Source: JAFKFH01 sp017307375 (GTDB lineage: Bacteria > Pseudomonadota > Alphaproteobacteria > Ferrovibrionales > Ferrovibrionaceae). From it: a DNA stretch of 64,000 nucleotides. The stretch lies in the NCBI GenBank assembly GCA_965229335.1, contig OZ245874.1, forward strand, positions 4,960,001-5,024,000. Reading direction: 5' to 3'. Below the pieces are notes generated by a model. It searched no databases, was not told the origin of the DNA, and saw nothing but the letters and a program-made list of their open reading frames with translations. Of the stretch, positions 7,165 through 15,608 are shown in pieces; the first letter of the stretch is position 1, and every line of letters starts with the position of its first letter. A program made the position numbers and the translations under genes.

Positions 7165-9027
7165 ATGCCCGCCTACCGTTCCCGCACCACCACCCATGGC
7201 CGCAACATGGCCGGCGCCCGCGGCCTGTGGCGCGCCACCGGCATGAAGGACGGCGATTTCGGCAAGCCGATCATCGCGGTGGTCAATTCGTTCACCCAGT
7301 TCGTACCCGGCCATGTCCATCTGAAGGACCTGGGCCAGCTGGTCGCGCGGGAAATCGAGAAGGCGGGCGGCGTCGCCAAGGAGTTCAACACGATCGCCGT
7401 CGACGACGGCATCGCCATGGGCCATGACGGCATGCTCTACAGCCTGCCGTCGCGCGAGATCATCGCCGACTCGGTCGAGTACATGGTGAATGCCCATTGC
7501 GCCGACGCGATGGTCTGCATCTCCAACTGCGACAAGATCACGCCGGGCATGCTGATGGCCGCGCTGCGGCTGAACATTCCCGCCGTATTCGTCTCGGGCG
7601 GCCCGATGGAGGCCGGCAAGGTCAAGCTGCACGGCAAGGAATTGTCGCTCGATCTGGTCGACGCCATGGTCGCGGCGGCCGACGACACGGTCTCGGACGA
7701 AGATACCGCGATCATCGAGCGCTCGGCTTGCCCGACCTGCGGCTCGTGCTCGGGCATGTTCACCGCCAACTCGATGAACTGCCTGACCGAGGCGCTGGGC
7801 CTGTCGCTACCGGGCAATGGCACGATCGTCGCAACCCATGCCGACCGCAAGAACCTGTTCCTCGAGGCCGGGCGCCTGTCGGTCGAACTGGCGAAACGCT
7901 ATTACGAAGGGGACGACGCCTCGGTCCTGCCGCGCTCCATCGCCTCCTTCAAGGCATTCGAGAACGCGATCACGCTCGACATCGCGATGGGCGGGTCCAC
8001 CAACACCGTGCTGCACCTGCTGGCCGCCGCCCACGAGGCGGAGGTCGATTTCACGATGCACGACATCGACCGGCTGTCGCGTCGGGTGCCGGTGCTGTGC
8101 AAGGTCGCCCCGGCGGTCTCGACCGTGCATATCGAAGACGTCCACCGCGCCGGCGGCATCCTCGCGATTCTCGGCGAACTCGACCGCGCCGGGCTGCTGA
8201 ACCGCGACGTCCATTCGGTTCATGCCGCCAGCCTGACCGAGGCACTCGACCGCTGGGACGTCAAGCGCAGCCAGGCCGAGGACGTCGTCACGCTGTTCCG
8301 CGCCTCGCCCGGCGGTATCCCGACCCAGGTCGCCTTCAGCCAGCAGCGCCGTTATGACAGCCTCGACCTCGATCGCGAAAAGGGCGTGATCCGCGATGCC
8401 GCCCATGCCTTCTCCAAGGACGGCGGCCTTGCGGTGCTCTACGGCAACATTGCCGAACGCGGCTGCATCGTGAAGACCGCGGGCGTCGACGAGAGCATCC
8501 TGAAGTTCTCGGGTCCTGCCCGCGTCTATGAAAGCCAGGATGCCGCGGTCGCGGGCATCCTCGGCAACGAGGTGAAGGCCGGCGATGTCGTGGTGATCCG
8601 CTACGAAGGACCGCGTGGCGGGCCGGGCATGCAGGAAATGCTCTATCCCACCAGCTATCTGAAGTCGAAGGGGCTGGGCAAAGCCTGCGCCCTGATCACC
8701 GACGGGCGCTTCTCCGGCGGAACGTCCGGCCTGTCGATCGGCCATGTCTCGCCGGAAGCGGCCGAAGGCGGGCTGATCGCGCTGGTGCAGGATGGCGACA
8801 CGGTCGAGATCGACATCCCGAACCGCAAGATCAATCTGGCGGTGGAACCGGAGGAACTGACCCGGCGCATGGTCGCCGAGGACAAGAAGGGGGCAGCTGG
8901 CTGGATGCCGGCGACGGCACGCCAGCGCAAGGTTTCGCCGGCCCTGCAAGCCTATGCGCTGATGGCCACCTCGGCCGACAAGGGCGCCGTCCGCGACGTC
9001 AGCCAGGTCATGCGCAAGCCGCGCTGA
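7165..9027 (+). CDS. ilvD: Dihydroxy-acid dehydratase
   Basis: Fourth step of valine/isoleucine synthesis: dehydration of 2,3-dihydroxy-isovalerate and 2,3-dihydroxy-3-methylvalerate to the 2-keto acids. The 620-aa protein has the length of the E. coli-type enzyme. Fe-S cluster cysteines are visible in SNCDKITPG (Cys122) and CPTCGSCSGM (Cys195 by the same numbering), and no cysteine occupies the region near residue 50 used in the [2Fe-2S] subclass, so an oxygen-sensitive [4Fe-4S] type is likely. Further signatures are GGSTNTVLHLLA and GRFSGGTSG. ATG at 7165 follows AAGGAGAGG. Upstream in-frame ATGs fall in the hairpin and are unlikely starts. Confidence 0.97.
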   Translation: MPAYRSRTTTHGRNMAGARGLWRATGMKDGDFGKPIIAVVNSFTQFVPGHVHLKDLGQLVAREIEKAGGVAKEFNTIAVDDGIAMGHDGMLYSLPSREIIADSVEYMVNAHCADAMVCISNCDKITPGMLMAALRLNIPAVFVSGGPMEAGKVKLHGKELSLDLVDAMVAAADDTVSDEDTAIIERSACPTCGSCSGMFTANSMNCLTEALGLSLPGNGTIVATHADRKNLFLEAGRLSVELAKRYYEGDDASVLPRSIASFKAFENAITLDIAMGGSTNTVLHLLAAAHEAEVDFTMHDIDRLSRRVPVLCKVAPAVSTVHIEDVHRAGGILAILGELDRAGLLNRDVHSVHAASLTEALDRWDVKRSQAEDVVTLFRASPGGIPTQVAFSQQRRYDSLDLDREKGVIRDAAHAFSKDGGLAVLYGNIAERGCIVKTAGVDESILKFSGPARVYESQDAAVAGILGNEVKAGDVVVIRYEGPRGGPGMQEMLYPTSYLKSKGLGKACALITDGRFSGGTSGLSIGHVSPEAAEGGLIALVQDGDTVEIDIPNRKINLAVEPEELTRRMVAEDKKGAAGWMPATARQRKVSPALQAYALMATSADKGAVRDVSQVMRKPR

Positions 9028-9037
9028 CCACAAGCCG

Positions 9038-9061
9038 GGCGGGGGCGCGTGCGCCCCCGCC
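9038..9061. terminator. Convergent hairpin terminator after ilvD
   Basis: A 10-bp GC stem (GGCGGGGGCG, 4-base loop, CGCCCCCGCC) in the 51-bp gap between ilvD and the convergent 489-aa gene. It would serve transcripts from both sides; no long T-run is present. Confidence 0.6.
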
Positions 9062-9078
9062 TTGCGACATCCCGCCGC

Positions 9079-10548
9079 CTACTGGCCGGTCGTGCCGGCG
9101 ATACGGCGCAATCTCGACAACTGTTCGTAAAGTCGTGGCGCCACGTCGCCGACCGGTGCGGCCTCGGCCGCCGAGGGCGGCGGCGGCGGTGCCGGCCGCG
9201 CCGGCGGCACGCCATAGGAGGGAGCGCCGAACGGACCCGAAGGCGCGGCCGGCGCCGCGGGCGGCGGGCTGACCGGCGGTGGCACCGGAGCCGCCGCGGG
9301 CGCCGCAGACGCCGGCGGCGGAGCGCTCGGCGCGCTGAGCCAATCGAAATTCGACGCCGGCTTGGCCTTCGGCTTGGGCGGCAGGGGTGGCGGCGGTATG
9401 GGCGGGGCGGCCGCCACTGCAGGCGCGGCTGCCGGGGGCGGGGTAAGCGGCGGGGGCGTCACCGGCGATGGCGTGGCCGCGGCAAAGGTCGGCGGCGGGA
9501 CGGAGCCGCCCCCCGGGGCCGACGAAGCAGGCGCCGGATCGGCAAAGAAGGGATCGCTTGTCGGCGAGACCGCGGCGGCAGCGGCGAACAGGTCATCCCC
9601 GAACGGGTCATAGCGGCCGCCGGCCGGCGCGGCCGCCGGACGCACGGGCGGCGGCTCGACGCGTCCGGCCGGCGTCGCATCATCGAACACCGGATCGAAC
9701 GACGGAGCCACCGGCGGCGGCTCGTTGGCATCCGCGGCAGGCGGCGCGGCGGGCTTTTCGGACGCAGGCTTGGCGGGATCCTCCTGCTTCTTGAGCAGCG
9801 CCTCGAACGGATCGCGCGCCTTGTCGCGGCGGATGATCGGCTGGGCCAGCGGCGGAATGTCGAAATCGATATCCTGGGCCGCGGGCCGCATCGGCGGCTT
9901 CGGCGCCGCGCTCACCTTGGGTTCGGGACTAATCCTGGGTTCGGGGGCGGGCGGCGGTTCGGCAGCGGGTTCCGGCCGCAAAGCGGCCGCGGCAGCGGCC
10001 GGCTCCATCGGCGGCGCCGGTTCGAAAACGGCCGGCGCGACCTCGTTTGCCGGCTCGACCGCGGGTGCCATGCCCGGCGGGCGCCAATCGCCGACATCGC
10101 GGCGATAGGTGACGGCAACCCGGCGCGACAGCACCACATAAGGCAGCAGAATCCCGAGCAGGCAGGCCGTCACCTGGAACAGCCCCGGGCTGCGCGCCGA
10201 AAGCCCCATCTCGACCACGGCGATCGAATAGCCGGCCAGCAAAAGGGTCGCTGCGGTCAGGCCGGAGAACAGCCAGGGAAACAGCGCCGAGCGGGCCAGC
10301 GCGCAGTACCCGGTGACGTAGGCAAGGATCGCCAGCGCAACCTCGCCATGCAGCATCAGGCGGGTTTCACGCGGCAGGTCGGGCCGCAGCAGGTCCCAGG
10401 ACATCACGGTATCGACAAAGAACGCCACCAGCATCGCGACCAGCCCGGCAATCACGAGCAGCATGCCGCCGCCCAGGCCGTAGGCCGGGTGCTGACGGGC
10501 AATACGGCGCGGAACGATCGGTCCGGCGATGACTTCGTCTTGGCTCAC
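9079..10548 (-). CDS. Membrane protein with long Pro/Ala-rich tail, unknown family
   Basis: A 489-aa protein not assignable to a family. The N-terminal 145 residues contain four hydrophobic segments (about 24-45, 66-85, 91-112, 123-141); the rest to about residue 465 is low-complexity Pro/Ala with scattered DPF motifs (RYDPFGDDLF, SDPFFADP), and it ends in a charged helix LYEQLSRLRRIAG. With both termini cytosolic the tail would be a long disordered cytosolic arm. GTG start at 10548 overlaps the stop of the upstream 199-aa gene (GTGA) and AAGG precedes it. It is last of four genes in an operon divergent from the T6SS genes, so a link to that system is plausible but unproven. Confidence 0.6.
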   Translation of the reverse strand: MSQDEVIAGPIVPRRIARQHPAYGLGGGMLLVIAGLVAMLVAFFVDTVMSWDLLRPDLPRETRLMLHGEVALAILAYVTGYCALARSALFPWLFSGLTAATLLLAGYSIAVVEMGLSARSPGLFQVTACLLGILLPYVVLSRRVAVTYRRDVGDWRPPGMAPAVEPANEVAPAVFEPAPPMEPAAAAAALRPEPAAEPPPAPEPRISPEPKVSAAPKPPMRPAAQDIDFDIPPLAQPIIRRDKARDPFEALLKKQEDPAKPASEKPAAPPAADANEPPPVAPSFDPVFDDATPAGRVEPPPVRPAAAPAGGRYDPFGDDLFAAAAAVSPTSDPFFADPAPASSAPGGGSVPPPTFAAATPSPVTPPPLTPPPAAAPAVAAAPPIPPPPLPPKPKAKPASNFDWLSAPSAPPPASAAPAAAPVPPPVSPPPAAPAAPSGPFGAPSYGVPPARPAPPPPPSAAEAAPVGDVAPRLYEQLSRLRRIAGTTGQ

Positions 10549-11144
10549 GGCTGCGCCTTGATCGTGATGCTGCAGGCGACGGGTGCGCCGCTCGACTGAG
10601 CCTGGGCGCGGCAGGCCTCGATCGCGGAGCCGTTCTCCTCCATCAGCTTCCAGCCCGCATAGACCTGCGCAAAGCTGCGCGGGTCGCTGCGGGAAAGCAT
10701 TTCGTTGCCGACCGCCCAGGAATCGGCGGGGCCGAGGATCGCCATCGCGATCGCGGTCTTCATCGTGTCGGGCAGGCGCGGCACCAGCGCCATGACCAGC
10801 ACCGGGACCAGGATCAGTACGAAGCCCCAGCCGACGAAGTGCCAGCGTGCCAGCGAGCGCGTGGCCGCCAGTTCCTCGACGCTGTCGGTGAGTTCGCGGG
10901 CAGCCTTGACCAGCACCTGCGTGGTTTCATTGAGCCGAAGGACGTCGCGGCCCTCGACCGATGGCGGCGGTCCGGGCAACGGCACCGGCACGGCCTCCTC
11001 GGGCGCCCGCCGGGGCGGGGCGGCGACCACCAGCCGATGGACCTCGGCCCCCCGTCGCCGCGGCGCGTCGTCGGCCACCGTCCCGTCGGCGAAGATCTTG
11101 TCAGCTCGGACGCCCTCGCGCCCCGTCTCGACTGCCGTCTCCAT
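10545..11144 (-). CDS. Single-pass membrane protein, unknown family
   Basis: A 199-aa protein: acidic/basic N-terminal 40 residues, a Pro-rich stretch (43-62), a probable amphipathic helix containing VLRLNETTQVLVKAA (about 68-82), one transmembrane helix (about 103-121) and a C-terminal domain of about 75 residues with two cysteines (EACRAQ and VACSITI) that could pair in the periplasm. A GGAGGT site sits seven bases before ATG 11144. It starts 14 bp after the 147-aa coiled-coil gene and overlaps the 489-aa gene. The RLNET-type motif resembles RLKVNETIAAL near the C-terminus of the neighbouring 147-aa protein. Function unknown. Confidence 0.65.
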   Translation of the reverse strand: METAVETGREGVRADKIFADGTVADDAPRRRGAEVHRLVVAAPPRRAPEEAVPVPLPGPPPSVEGRDVLRLNETTQVLVKAARELTDSVEELAATRSLARWHFVGWGFVLILVPVLVMALVPRLPDTMKTAIAMAILGPADSWAVGNEMLSRSDPRSFAQVYAGWKLMEENGSAIEACRAQAQSSGAPVACSITIKAQP

Positions 11145-11158
11145 GGTCCGGACCTCCG

Positions 11159-11602
11159 TCAGCTTGGGTGCTGCCCGCCCTTCATCAGAGCCGCTATGGT
11201 TTCGTTGACCTTAAGCCGGGCGAGGTTCTGCGTCACCACCTCGTCTTGCACCTGGCCCAATTCGCGGCGGAACCGGCCGATTTCGCCCTGGATCCGTTCG
11301 CCCCGCTCGGCCAGTTCCTGCCGCATGACGGCCAGCGTCTCGACCAGGGTCGACATCCGTGCCTCCGCCCGCCGGCTTTCCTCTGCGAACTGGGCGGCAA
11401 CCCGGCCTGCCAGCGCCTCGCGCTCGGCCCGGGCGACCGCCTCGTTGGCAGCGACCGCATCGATGCGCCGATCCAGGGCCGTCTGCCGGATCAGGATGAC
11501 GACGAGCATGATGAGCACGGCGAGTACGAGGACGCCGATCCCGACCAGGAGATGATCGCGGAACGGTCCGACCAGCATGACAAGGGGATCGGTATTGTTC
11601 AT
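11159..11602 (-). CDS. Membrane-anchored coiled-coil protein, unknown family
   Basis: A 147-aa protein with one transmembrane helix (about 17-38, LVGIGVLVLAVLIMLVVILI) followed by roughly 85 residues of charged heptad-like helix, resembling RmuC-like or LemA-like anchors in layout only. The C-terminal part reads RLKVNETIAALMKGG, similar to a segment of the next protein. ATG at 11602 overlaps the stop of the SPOR-domain gene (ATGA), so a 1:1 complex with that protein is likely. No family recognised; a role in positioning an envelope machine is an inference from context. Confidence 0.65.
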   Translation of the reverse strand: MNNTDPLVMLVGPFRDHLLVGIGVLVLAVLIMLVVILIRQTALDRRIDAVAANEAVARAEREALAGRVAAQFAEESRRAEARMSTLVETLAVMRQELAERGERIQGEIGRFRRELGQVQDEVVTQNLARLKVNETIAALMKGGQHPS

Positions 11603-12570
11603 TTTGCGGCCTTCGGGGCGGCGGCTGGGGCGGCAGCGGCAGACGCGGCGGGCGCTGCGGCGGCAGCGGCAGCGGCAGCGGCAGCGGCGGCTGGTACCGC
11701 CGGTGCCACGGGCGTCGGGGGCACGGGCGGCTTGGTGGACGCTTCGCGCACGACGATCGGATCGTAGCCGCGGATGCTGCCGAGGCTCGCGGCCGCGGTC
11801 TCGGCATCGCGCAGCGAGGTGAACGGGCCGAGCCGCACGCGATAGGTCGGCTGCAAGCCCCAGGGAACGGTCACCACATAGGGCGGCGCGGCCGCGCCGG
11901 CAAAGCTCGCCGCCAGCGCGTCGGCGGCCTCCTTGGTCGGCAGGGCGGCAATGTCCACCGCATAAAGGGGCGCGGCCGCCGGCATGCCCATGCCGGGCAG
12001 TTTCGCCGTCGGTCGCGGCGTGCCCGGCTGCTGCAGCGGATAACCGGTCGGACCACCGGCAACGGTCGGGTCGGCGCGGAACAGGTCGCCGATGCGGGCA
12101 GGCAGCGGCAAGGCGGCATAGAGCGAGGCTGCAGGTGTCGGTGCGGCGGCGCCACCGGCGGCGGCCGGAGCGGCACCCGCGGCAGCAGCCGGTGCCGCCG
12201 GCGCCGCGCCGGAAGCGGGAGCAGCGGCGGCAGCAGCCGCGCCGGCCGGGGCGGCTGCCGCAGGGGCAGCGCCGTTCGGCGCAGCGGCGGCCCCGCCCGC
12301 CCCGCCGGCCGCTGCGGTCACGGCCGGGGTTGCTGCGGCGACGATGGGCTGGGCGGCGCCGGGAATCGCGCCCTTCGCCGCCGCCTCGGCAGCGGTCTCG
12401 GCCTTTGTTGCCGCGGCGGCGACGGCCGGCGGCGTGCCCTGATGCCCGGCAGGCGCGGCGGCAGTCGCGACGGATGGCGCACCGCCGGCCAGATAGCCGG
12501 CGATGAACGACAGCGCGGCCAGGAAGAACACCCCGACGATCACCGCGATGAGCTGCCAACGGCTGAGCAT
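11599..12570 (-). CDS. SPOR-domain membrane protein with Ala/Pro linker
   Basis: A 323-aa bitopic protein: short cytosolic N-terminus, one transmembrane helix (about 7-28, LIAVIVGVFFLAALSFIAGY), an Ala/Gly/Pro-rich periplasmic linker (about 30-150), a SPOR-like domain (about 203-275, from LYAVDIAALP through VRLGPFTSLRDAETA) and a poly-Ala tail. SPOR domains are known to bind denuded peptidoglycan glycan strands. ATG at 12570 is favoured because it places the transmembrane helix at the N-terminus. First gene of an operon divergent from tssJ. Because TssL here lacks a peptidoglycan-binding domain, this protein could supply wall anchoring for the T6SS membrane complex; alternatively it is a division-associated SPOR protein. 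Confidence 0.75.
   Translation of the reverse strand: MLSRWQLIAVIVGVFFLAALSFIAGYLAGGAPSVATAAAPAGHQGTPPAVAAAATKAETAAEAAAKGAIPGAAQPIVAAATPAVTAAAGGAGGAAAAPNGAAPAAAAPAGAAAAAAAPASGAAPAAPAAAAGAAPAAAGGAAAPTPAASLYAALPLPARIGDLFRADPTVAGGPTGYPLQQPGTPRPTAKLPGMGMPAAAPLYAVDIAALPTKEAADALAASFAGAAAPPYVVTVPWGLQPTYRVRLGPFTSLRDAETAAASLGSIRGYDPIVVREASTKPPVPPTPVAPAVPAAAAAAAAAAAAAPAASAAAAPAAAPKAAK
11661..11688. repeat. CGGCAG hexanucleotide microsatellite
   Basis: Four perfect tandem copies of CGGCAG plus CGGC, inside the SPOR-protein gene where they encode part of a poly-Ala tract in the C-terminal tail. Unit length is a multiple of three, so slippage would change tail length without frameshift. Confidence 0.8.
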
Positions 12571-12598
12571 GCCAAGCCCCTTGGAAGTCCGGTCAAGC

Positions 12599-12621
12599 GC
12601 CGACGGATACCCGCCGTCGGC
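12599..12621. promoter_or_regulatory. Leader hairpin upstream of the SPOR operon
   Basis: Perfect 8-bp inverted repeat GCCGACGG / CCGTCGGC with a 7-base loop, ending 29 bases before the SPOR-gene start on the minus strand. It probably forms an mRNA leader hairpin or an operator in the divergent 285-bp region shared with tssJ. Confidence 0.35.
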
Positions 12622-12799
12622 CCTTATCGGATAGCACAACAGGGCCGGCGGCGAGAGTAAAGATCGCAACGGCGCGCGTGACTCCGATCACCATTGACGT
12701 AATCTAATCTAAAACCGGTTGCCGGCATGACGCTGGCGATGATAGTCAAAGCTTCATCGGCACTTAATGCACATGTTCTAAGGTCGATGCGCGTTGATT

Positions 12800-12825
12800 A
12801 CAGATGGGGTCGAGGCCCGATCTGT
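12800..12825. promoter_or_regulatory. Inverted repeat upstream of tssJ
   Basis: ACAGAT (12800-12805) and ATCTGT (12820-12825), 14 bases apart, about 30-55 bp before the tssJ start. It could be a dimeric regulator site controlling the first T6SS operon. No convincing -10 box pairs with the nearby TTGATT, so promoter placement remains open. Confidence 0.3.
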
Positions 12826-12855
12826 AAGGGGGTAGTGGGGGGTGATCCGGTGGTA

Positions 12856-13374
12856 ATGCTGCGTCAGCAGTCGAGACCTGATCCTGATAGCAGGCGGTCG
12901 ATTTCGGGCCGCTCCGCCACCCGTCGCCTATTGCTGCTTTCCCTACCGCTGCTGGTGGGCGGCTGCGGGATGATGCCCAAGATGTCGCCTGACGCCAATG
13001 TCTCGACGGTGACCCTGAGCGCCTCGCCCGACGCCAATGACGGCTTCCCGGTGCCGGTCGACATCGTCGTGGTCCGGACCGACGGCCTGGTCGGCACGGT
13101 CGGTGCGCTTGCCGCCCGCGACTGGTTCGCCAAGCGTGACCAGATGCGCAAGGACGCGGCCGACCGCATGTCTGTCTGGTCGTTCGAGATCGTTGCCGGC
13201 CGCACCCAGGCCCCGTTTTCGATCAGCCGGTCCGACCGCTGGGATGCCAAGGGCATCTTCGTATTCGCCAACTATATCGCCCCGGGCGACCATCGCCTGC
13301 GCATCGACACGCTCGATCGCGCCGACGTGGTGCTCGGCCCCCGCGATCTTTCGGCCGCCCCGTCGGCCAAGTAG
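12856..13374 (+). CDS. tssJ: T6SS outer-membrane lipoprotein TssJ
   Basis: A 172-aa lipoprotein of the TssJ type, which anchors the TssJ-L-M trans-envelope complex to the outer membrane. A basic n-region (SATRR), hydrophobic core LLLLSLPLLV and lipobox VGGC place the lipidated Cys at residue 37; Gly follows it, compatible with outer-membrane sorting. The mature part has a beta-sandwich-like pattern (VSTVTLSASPDANDGFPVPV, VDIVVVRT). The match to textbook TssJ is weak at sequence level; its position directly before tssK, L and M supports the call. ATG at 12856 was chosen to give a normal signal peptide; an earlier in-frame ATG at 12727 adds an implausible leader. Confidence 0.8.
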   Translation: MLRQQSRPDPDSRRSISGRSATRRLLLLSLPLLVGGCGMMPKMSPDANVSTVTLSASPDANDGFPVPVDIVVVRTDGLVGTVGALAARDWFAKRDQMRKDAADRMSVWSFEIVAGRTQAPFSISRSDRWDAKGIFVFANYIAPGDHRLRIDTLDRADVVLGPRDLSAAPSAK

Positions 13375-13392
13375 CGACGGCAGGAGCGCCCT

Positions 13393-14787
13393 TTGGCCAC
13401 CGATCCGACATCCGCCGCCACACGCTGGGTCCTGCCCGATCCGGTGCTCTGGCACGACGGCATGCTGCTCCTGCCGCAGCATTTCCAGCAGCAGGCGCTG
13501 CGCCAGGAAGGCCTGATCGACTACCGCATGCGCCGGATGCACCCGTTCTCGTACGGTATCGTCCAGCTCGCGGTCGACCAGAGCGCCCTGCTGGGCGGGC
13601 TGTTTCGCGTCCAGCAGCTCGAAGCGGTGATGCCCGACGGCATGCCGATCCGCTATGTCGCCGGCGAAGGCGACAGCGACCTGACCCTGGACCTGTCGCC
13701 CTATGCCGAAACCATGCGGCGCGACCCGTTGCGCATCTATGCCGCGGTGCCGAGCCACGAGGACATCAACCTGCAGGGCGGCGACCCGGATGCCCGGCGC
13801 TACCGTTCCAACGACGGCGAGCCGGTGCTCGACATCGTCACCGGCGAGGGGCGGGAGCGGATCCCGCGGCTGATCCCGAACCTGCGGCTGGTCGCGGCGC
13901 GCCAGCCTTCGGCCAAGCTGGTCACCTTGCCGCTGGCCGAAGTGAGCCTGCGCGACGAGAATGTCGAGCTGACGAGCTACGTGCCGCCGATGATGCTGCT
14001 GTCGGCGCGCTTCGCCCTGTGGCGCGAGCTGACCCTGCTGGGCCGGCGCCTGCGCGAGAAGATTTCCTTCATCAGCGAGCGGATCGACGCCGCCGGCACG
14101 CGCGAGGGCGAGCAGGTGCTCTATCGCCTGACGCTGTCGGCCATGTCGACCTTCCTGCCCCAGCTCGAGACCCAGCTGCTGGCCGAGGCGACGCCGCCCT
14201 ACGACGTCTACCAGACCCTGGCCGCGATCATCGGCGCGGTCTCGCCGATCGGCCGCAACCGGGTACCTCCCACCCTGCGCGGCTATCACCACGAGGAGCC
14301 GCGCGCGGCCTTCGACGAGGCGGTGCGGCTGATCTCGACCGCGCTGGACGAAATCCAGGAAGACTATCTGTCGATTCCCTTCGTGCCGACCGCACAGGGC
14401 TTCTCGCTGCGGCTGCGCCGCGAATGGATGACGCGCAACCTGATCCTGCGCGCCCGCATTCCGCCGGGCGGGCGCGAGGAGGATACGGTGTCCTGGATCA
14501 ATTCGTCGGTCATCGCCTCCAACCGCATGATCGGCTCGCTGCGCGAGCGCCGCGTACTGGGCGCCGCCCGCATCAAGGTCGGCCCCGAACACGGCCTGGA
14601 CCTGCCGGTCGGGCCGCGCACGCTGCTGTTTGCCGTGCGCAACGATGCCGAACTGATCGTCGAGGACGAAGAACTCGTCGTCGCGAACTTCCTCGACCGC
14701 CAGCAATCCTCGCGGCCGGCGGAGTTGATCCTGCATGTCAAGCAAGGCTCGGGAGACGCCCATGCCGCCCGCGGAGCGACGCGCTGA
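13393..14787 (+). CDS. tssK: T6SS baseplate protein TssK
   Basis: A 464-aa baseplate subunit that links the TssEFG wedges to the TssLM membrane complex. The N-terminus shows the TssK signature VLWHDGMLLLPQHFQQQ (about residues 17-33). A TTG start at 13393 is inferred from AGGAG six bases upstream and the 18-bp gap after tssJ; no ATG exists before the conserved region. The final bases overlap tssL. Confidence 0.95.
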   Translation: MATDPTSAATRWVLPDPVLWHDGMLLLPQHFQQQALRQEGLIDYRMRRMHPFSYGIVQLAVDQSALLGGLFRVQQLEAVMPDGMPIRYVAGEGDSDLTLDLSPYAETMRRDPLRIYAAVPSHEDINLQGGDPDARRYRSNDGEPVLDIVTGEGRERIPRLIPNLRLVAARQPSAKLVTLPLAEVSLRDENVELTSYVPPMMLLSARFALWRELTLLGRRLREKISFISERIDAAGTREGEQVLYRLTLSAMSTFLPQLETQLLAEATPPYDVYQTLAAIIGAVSPIGRNRVPPTLRGYHHEEPRAAFDEAVRLISTALDEIQEDYLSIPFVPTAQGFSLRLRREWMTRNLILRARIPPGGREEDTVSWINSSVIASNRMIGSLRERRVLGAARIKVGPEHGLDLPVGPRTLLFAVRNDAELIVEDEELVVANFLDRQQSSRPAELILHVKQGSGDAHAARGATR

Positions 14788-15595
14788 ACCGACCGCCCCC
14801 GCGGTGAACCCGCCCGCGCGCCGGGGCCGCGCCGGAGGGGGCGGCGGACGACGGCAGGCGACGGAGAGTTTCGACTTCACCGACCGCTTCGCCGCGTTTT
14901 ACCGCGATGTGCTGGTGGCGAAGGCGATGGCGGCGGAACCGCTGGCCGAGGTCAGCCAAGCCTATCGGCACAGCCGCTACAACGTGATCTTTTCGCACCT
15001 GATCGCCGCACTCGAGGAGCGGATGGGCGAGATTTCCGAGTTCGGCGGCGAGTATGCCCGCCGGCTCTATGCCCGGTTCCTGTTCATCCTCGTCGCTTTC
15101 GCCGACGACGTGCTGCTGTCGATCCCCTGGTGGGGGCGCGAGCAATGGGTGTCGGCACCGCTGGAGGCGCACATCTTCGGCACGCGCGTGGCCGGCGACA
15201 CCTTCTTCGACGACATCGACGGCGACCTGGCCGGCTACGGCATCGGCCGCGCCGAGCTGGCGCGCGTCTACCTCGCGGCGCTCGCACTCGGCTTCCAGGG
15301 CAAGTACCGCGGCCGCGATGCCGCCCCGCTGATGGACGACTATCGCCGCCGGCTCTACGGCATCGCCTACGGCGTGGCCGCCGAACGCGCGACCGCCGGC
15401 GACCAACTGGTCGGCCAGGCGCTGGACCACACCCGCCGCGGCGGCGTGCCCCGGCGCCTGCCGTCGCTGAAGCCGTGGATTCTCGCCTGCCTCGGCGTGC
15501 TGCTGCTCTACATGGCGATCGGCCATGCGATCTGGATCTACGAGGTCGGCGACCTGCCCGACCGCGTGCAGGCCCTGCGCCTGCGGCTGAACTAG
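14762..15595 (+). CDS. tssL: T6SS inner-membrane protein TssL (DotU/IcmH family), no wall-binding domain
   Basis: A 277-aa subunit of the TssJLM membrane complex. The cytosolic helical domain holds the DotU pattern FLFILVAFADDVLLSIPWWG, and a single C-terminal transmembrane helix (about 239-262) is followed by only 15-16 residues. Evolved TssL proteins carry an OmpA-like peptidoglycan-binding domain after that helix; it is absent here, so another protein must anchor the complex. ATG at 14762 has GGGAG at good spacing; ATG at 14735 (nine codons longer) is also possible. Either way it overlaps the end of tssK. Confidence 0.93.
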   Translation: MPPAERRAEPTAPAVNPPARRGRAGGGGGRRQATESFDFTDRFAAFYRDVLVAKAMAAEPLAEVSQAYRHSRYNVIFSHLIAALEERMGEISEFGGEYARRLYARFLFILVAFADDVLLSIPWWGREQWVSAPLEAHIFGTRVAGDTFFDDIDGDLAGYGIGRAELARVYLAALALGFQGKYRGRDAAPLMDDYRRRLYGIAYGVAAERATAGDQLVGQALDHTRRGGVPRRLPSLKPWILACLGVLLLYMAIGHAIWIYEVGDLPDRVQALRLRLN

Positions 15596-15608
15596 GGGCG
15601 GGTCCGCG

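Noticed and set aside
9918..10080. Phosphothreonine-binding (Fha-like) T6SS regulator in the 489-aa gene
   Set aside because: The sequence is low-complexity Pro/Ala after four membrane segments and shows no FHA core motif; no PpkA/PppA-type genes are present either.
12722..12737. Possible sigma-54 promoter upstream of tssJ
   Set aside because: GG-N10-GC spacing is present (CGGCATG...GCG) but four consensus positions are wrong and it lies about 120 bp from the start; a second GGCAC...GCA nearby has the wrong spacing of 8.
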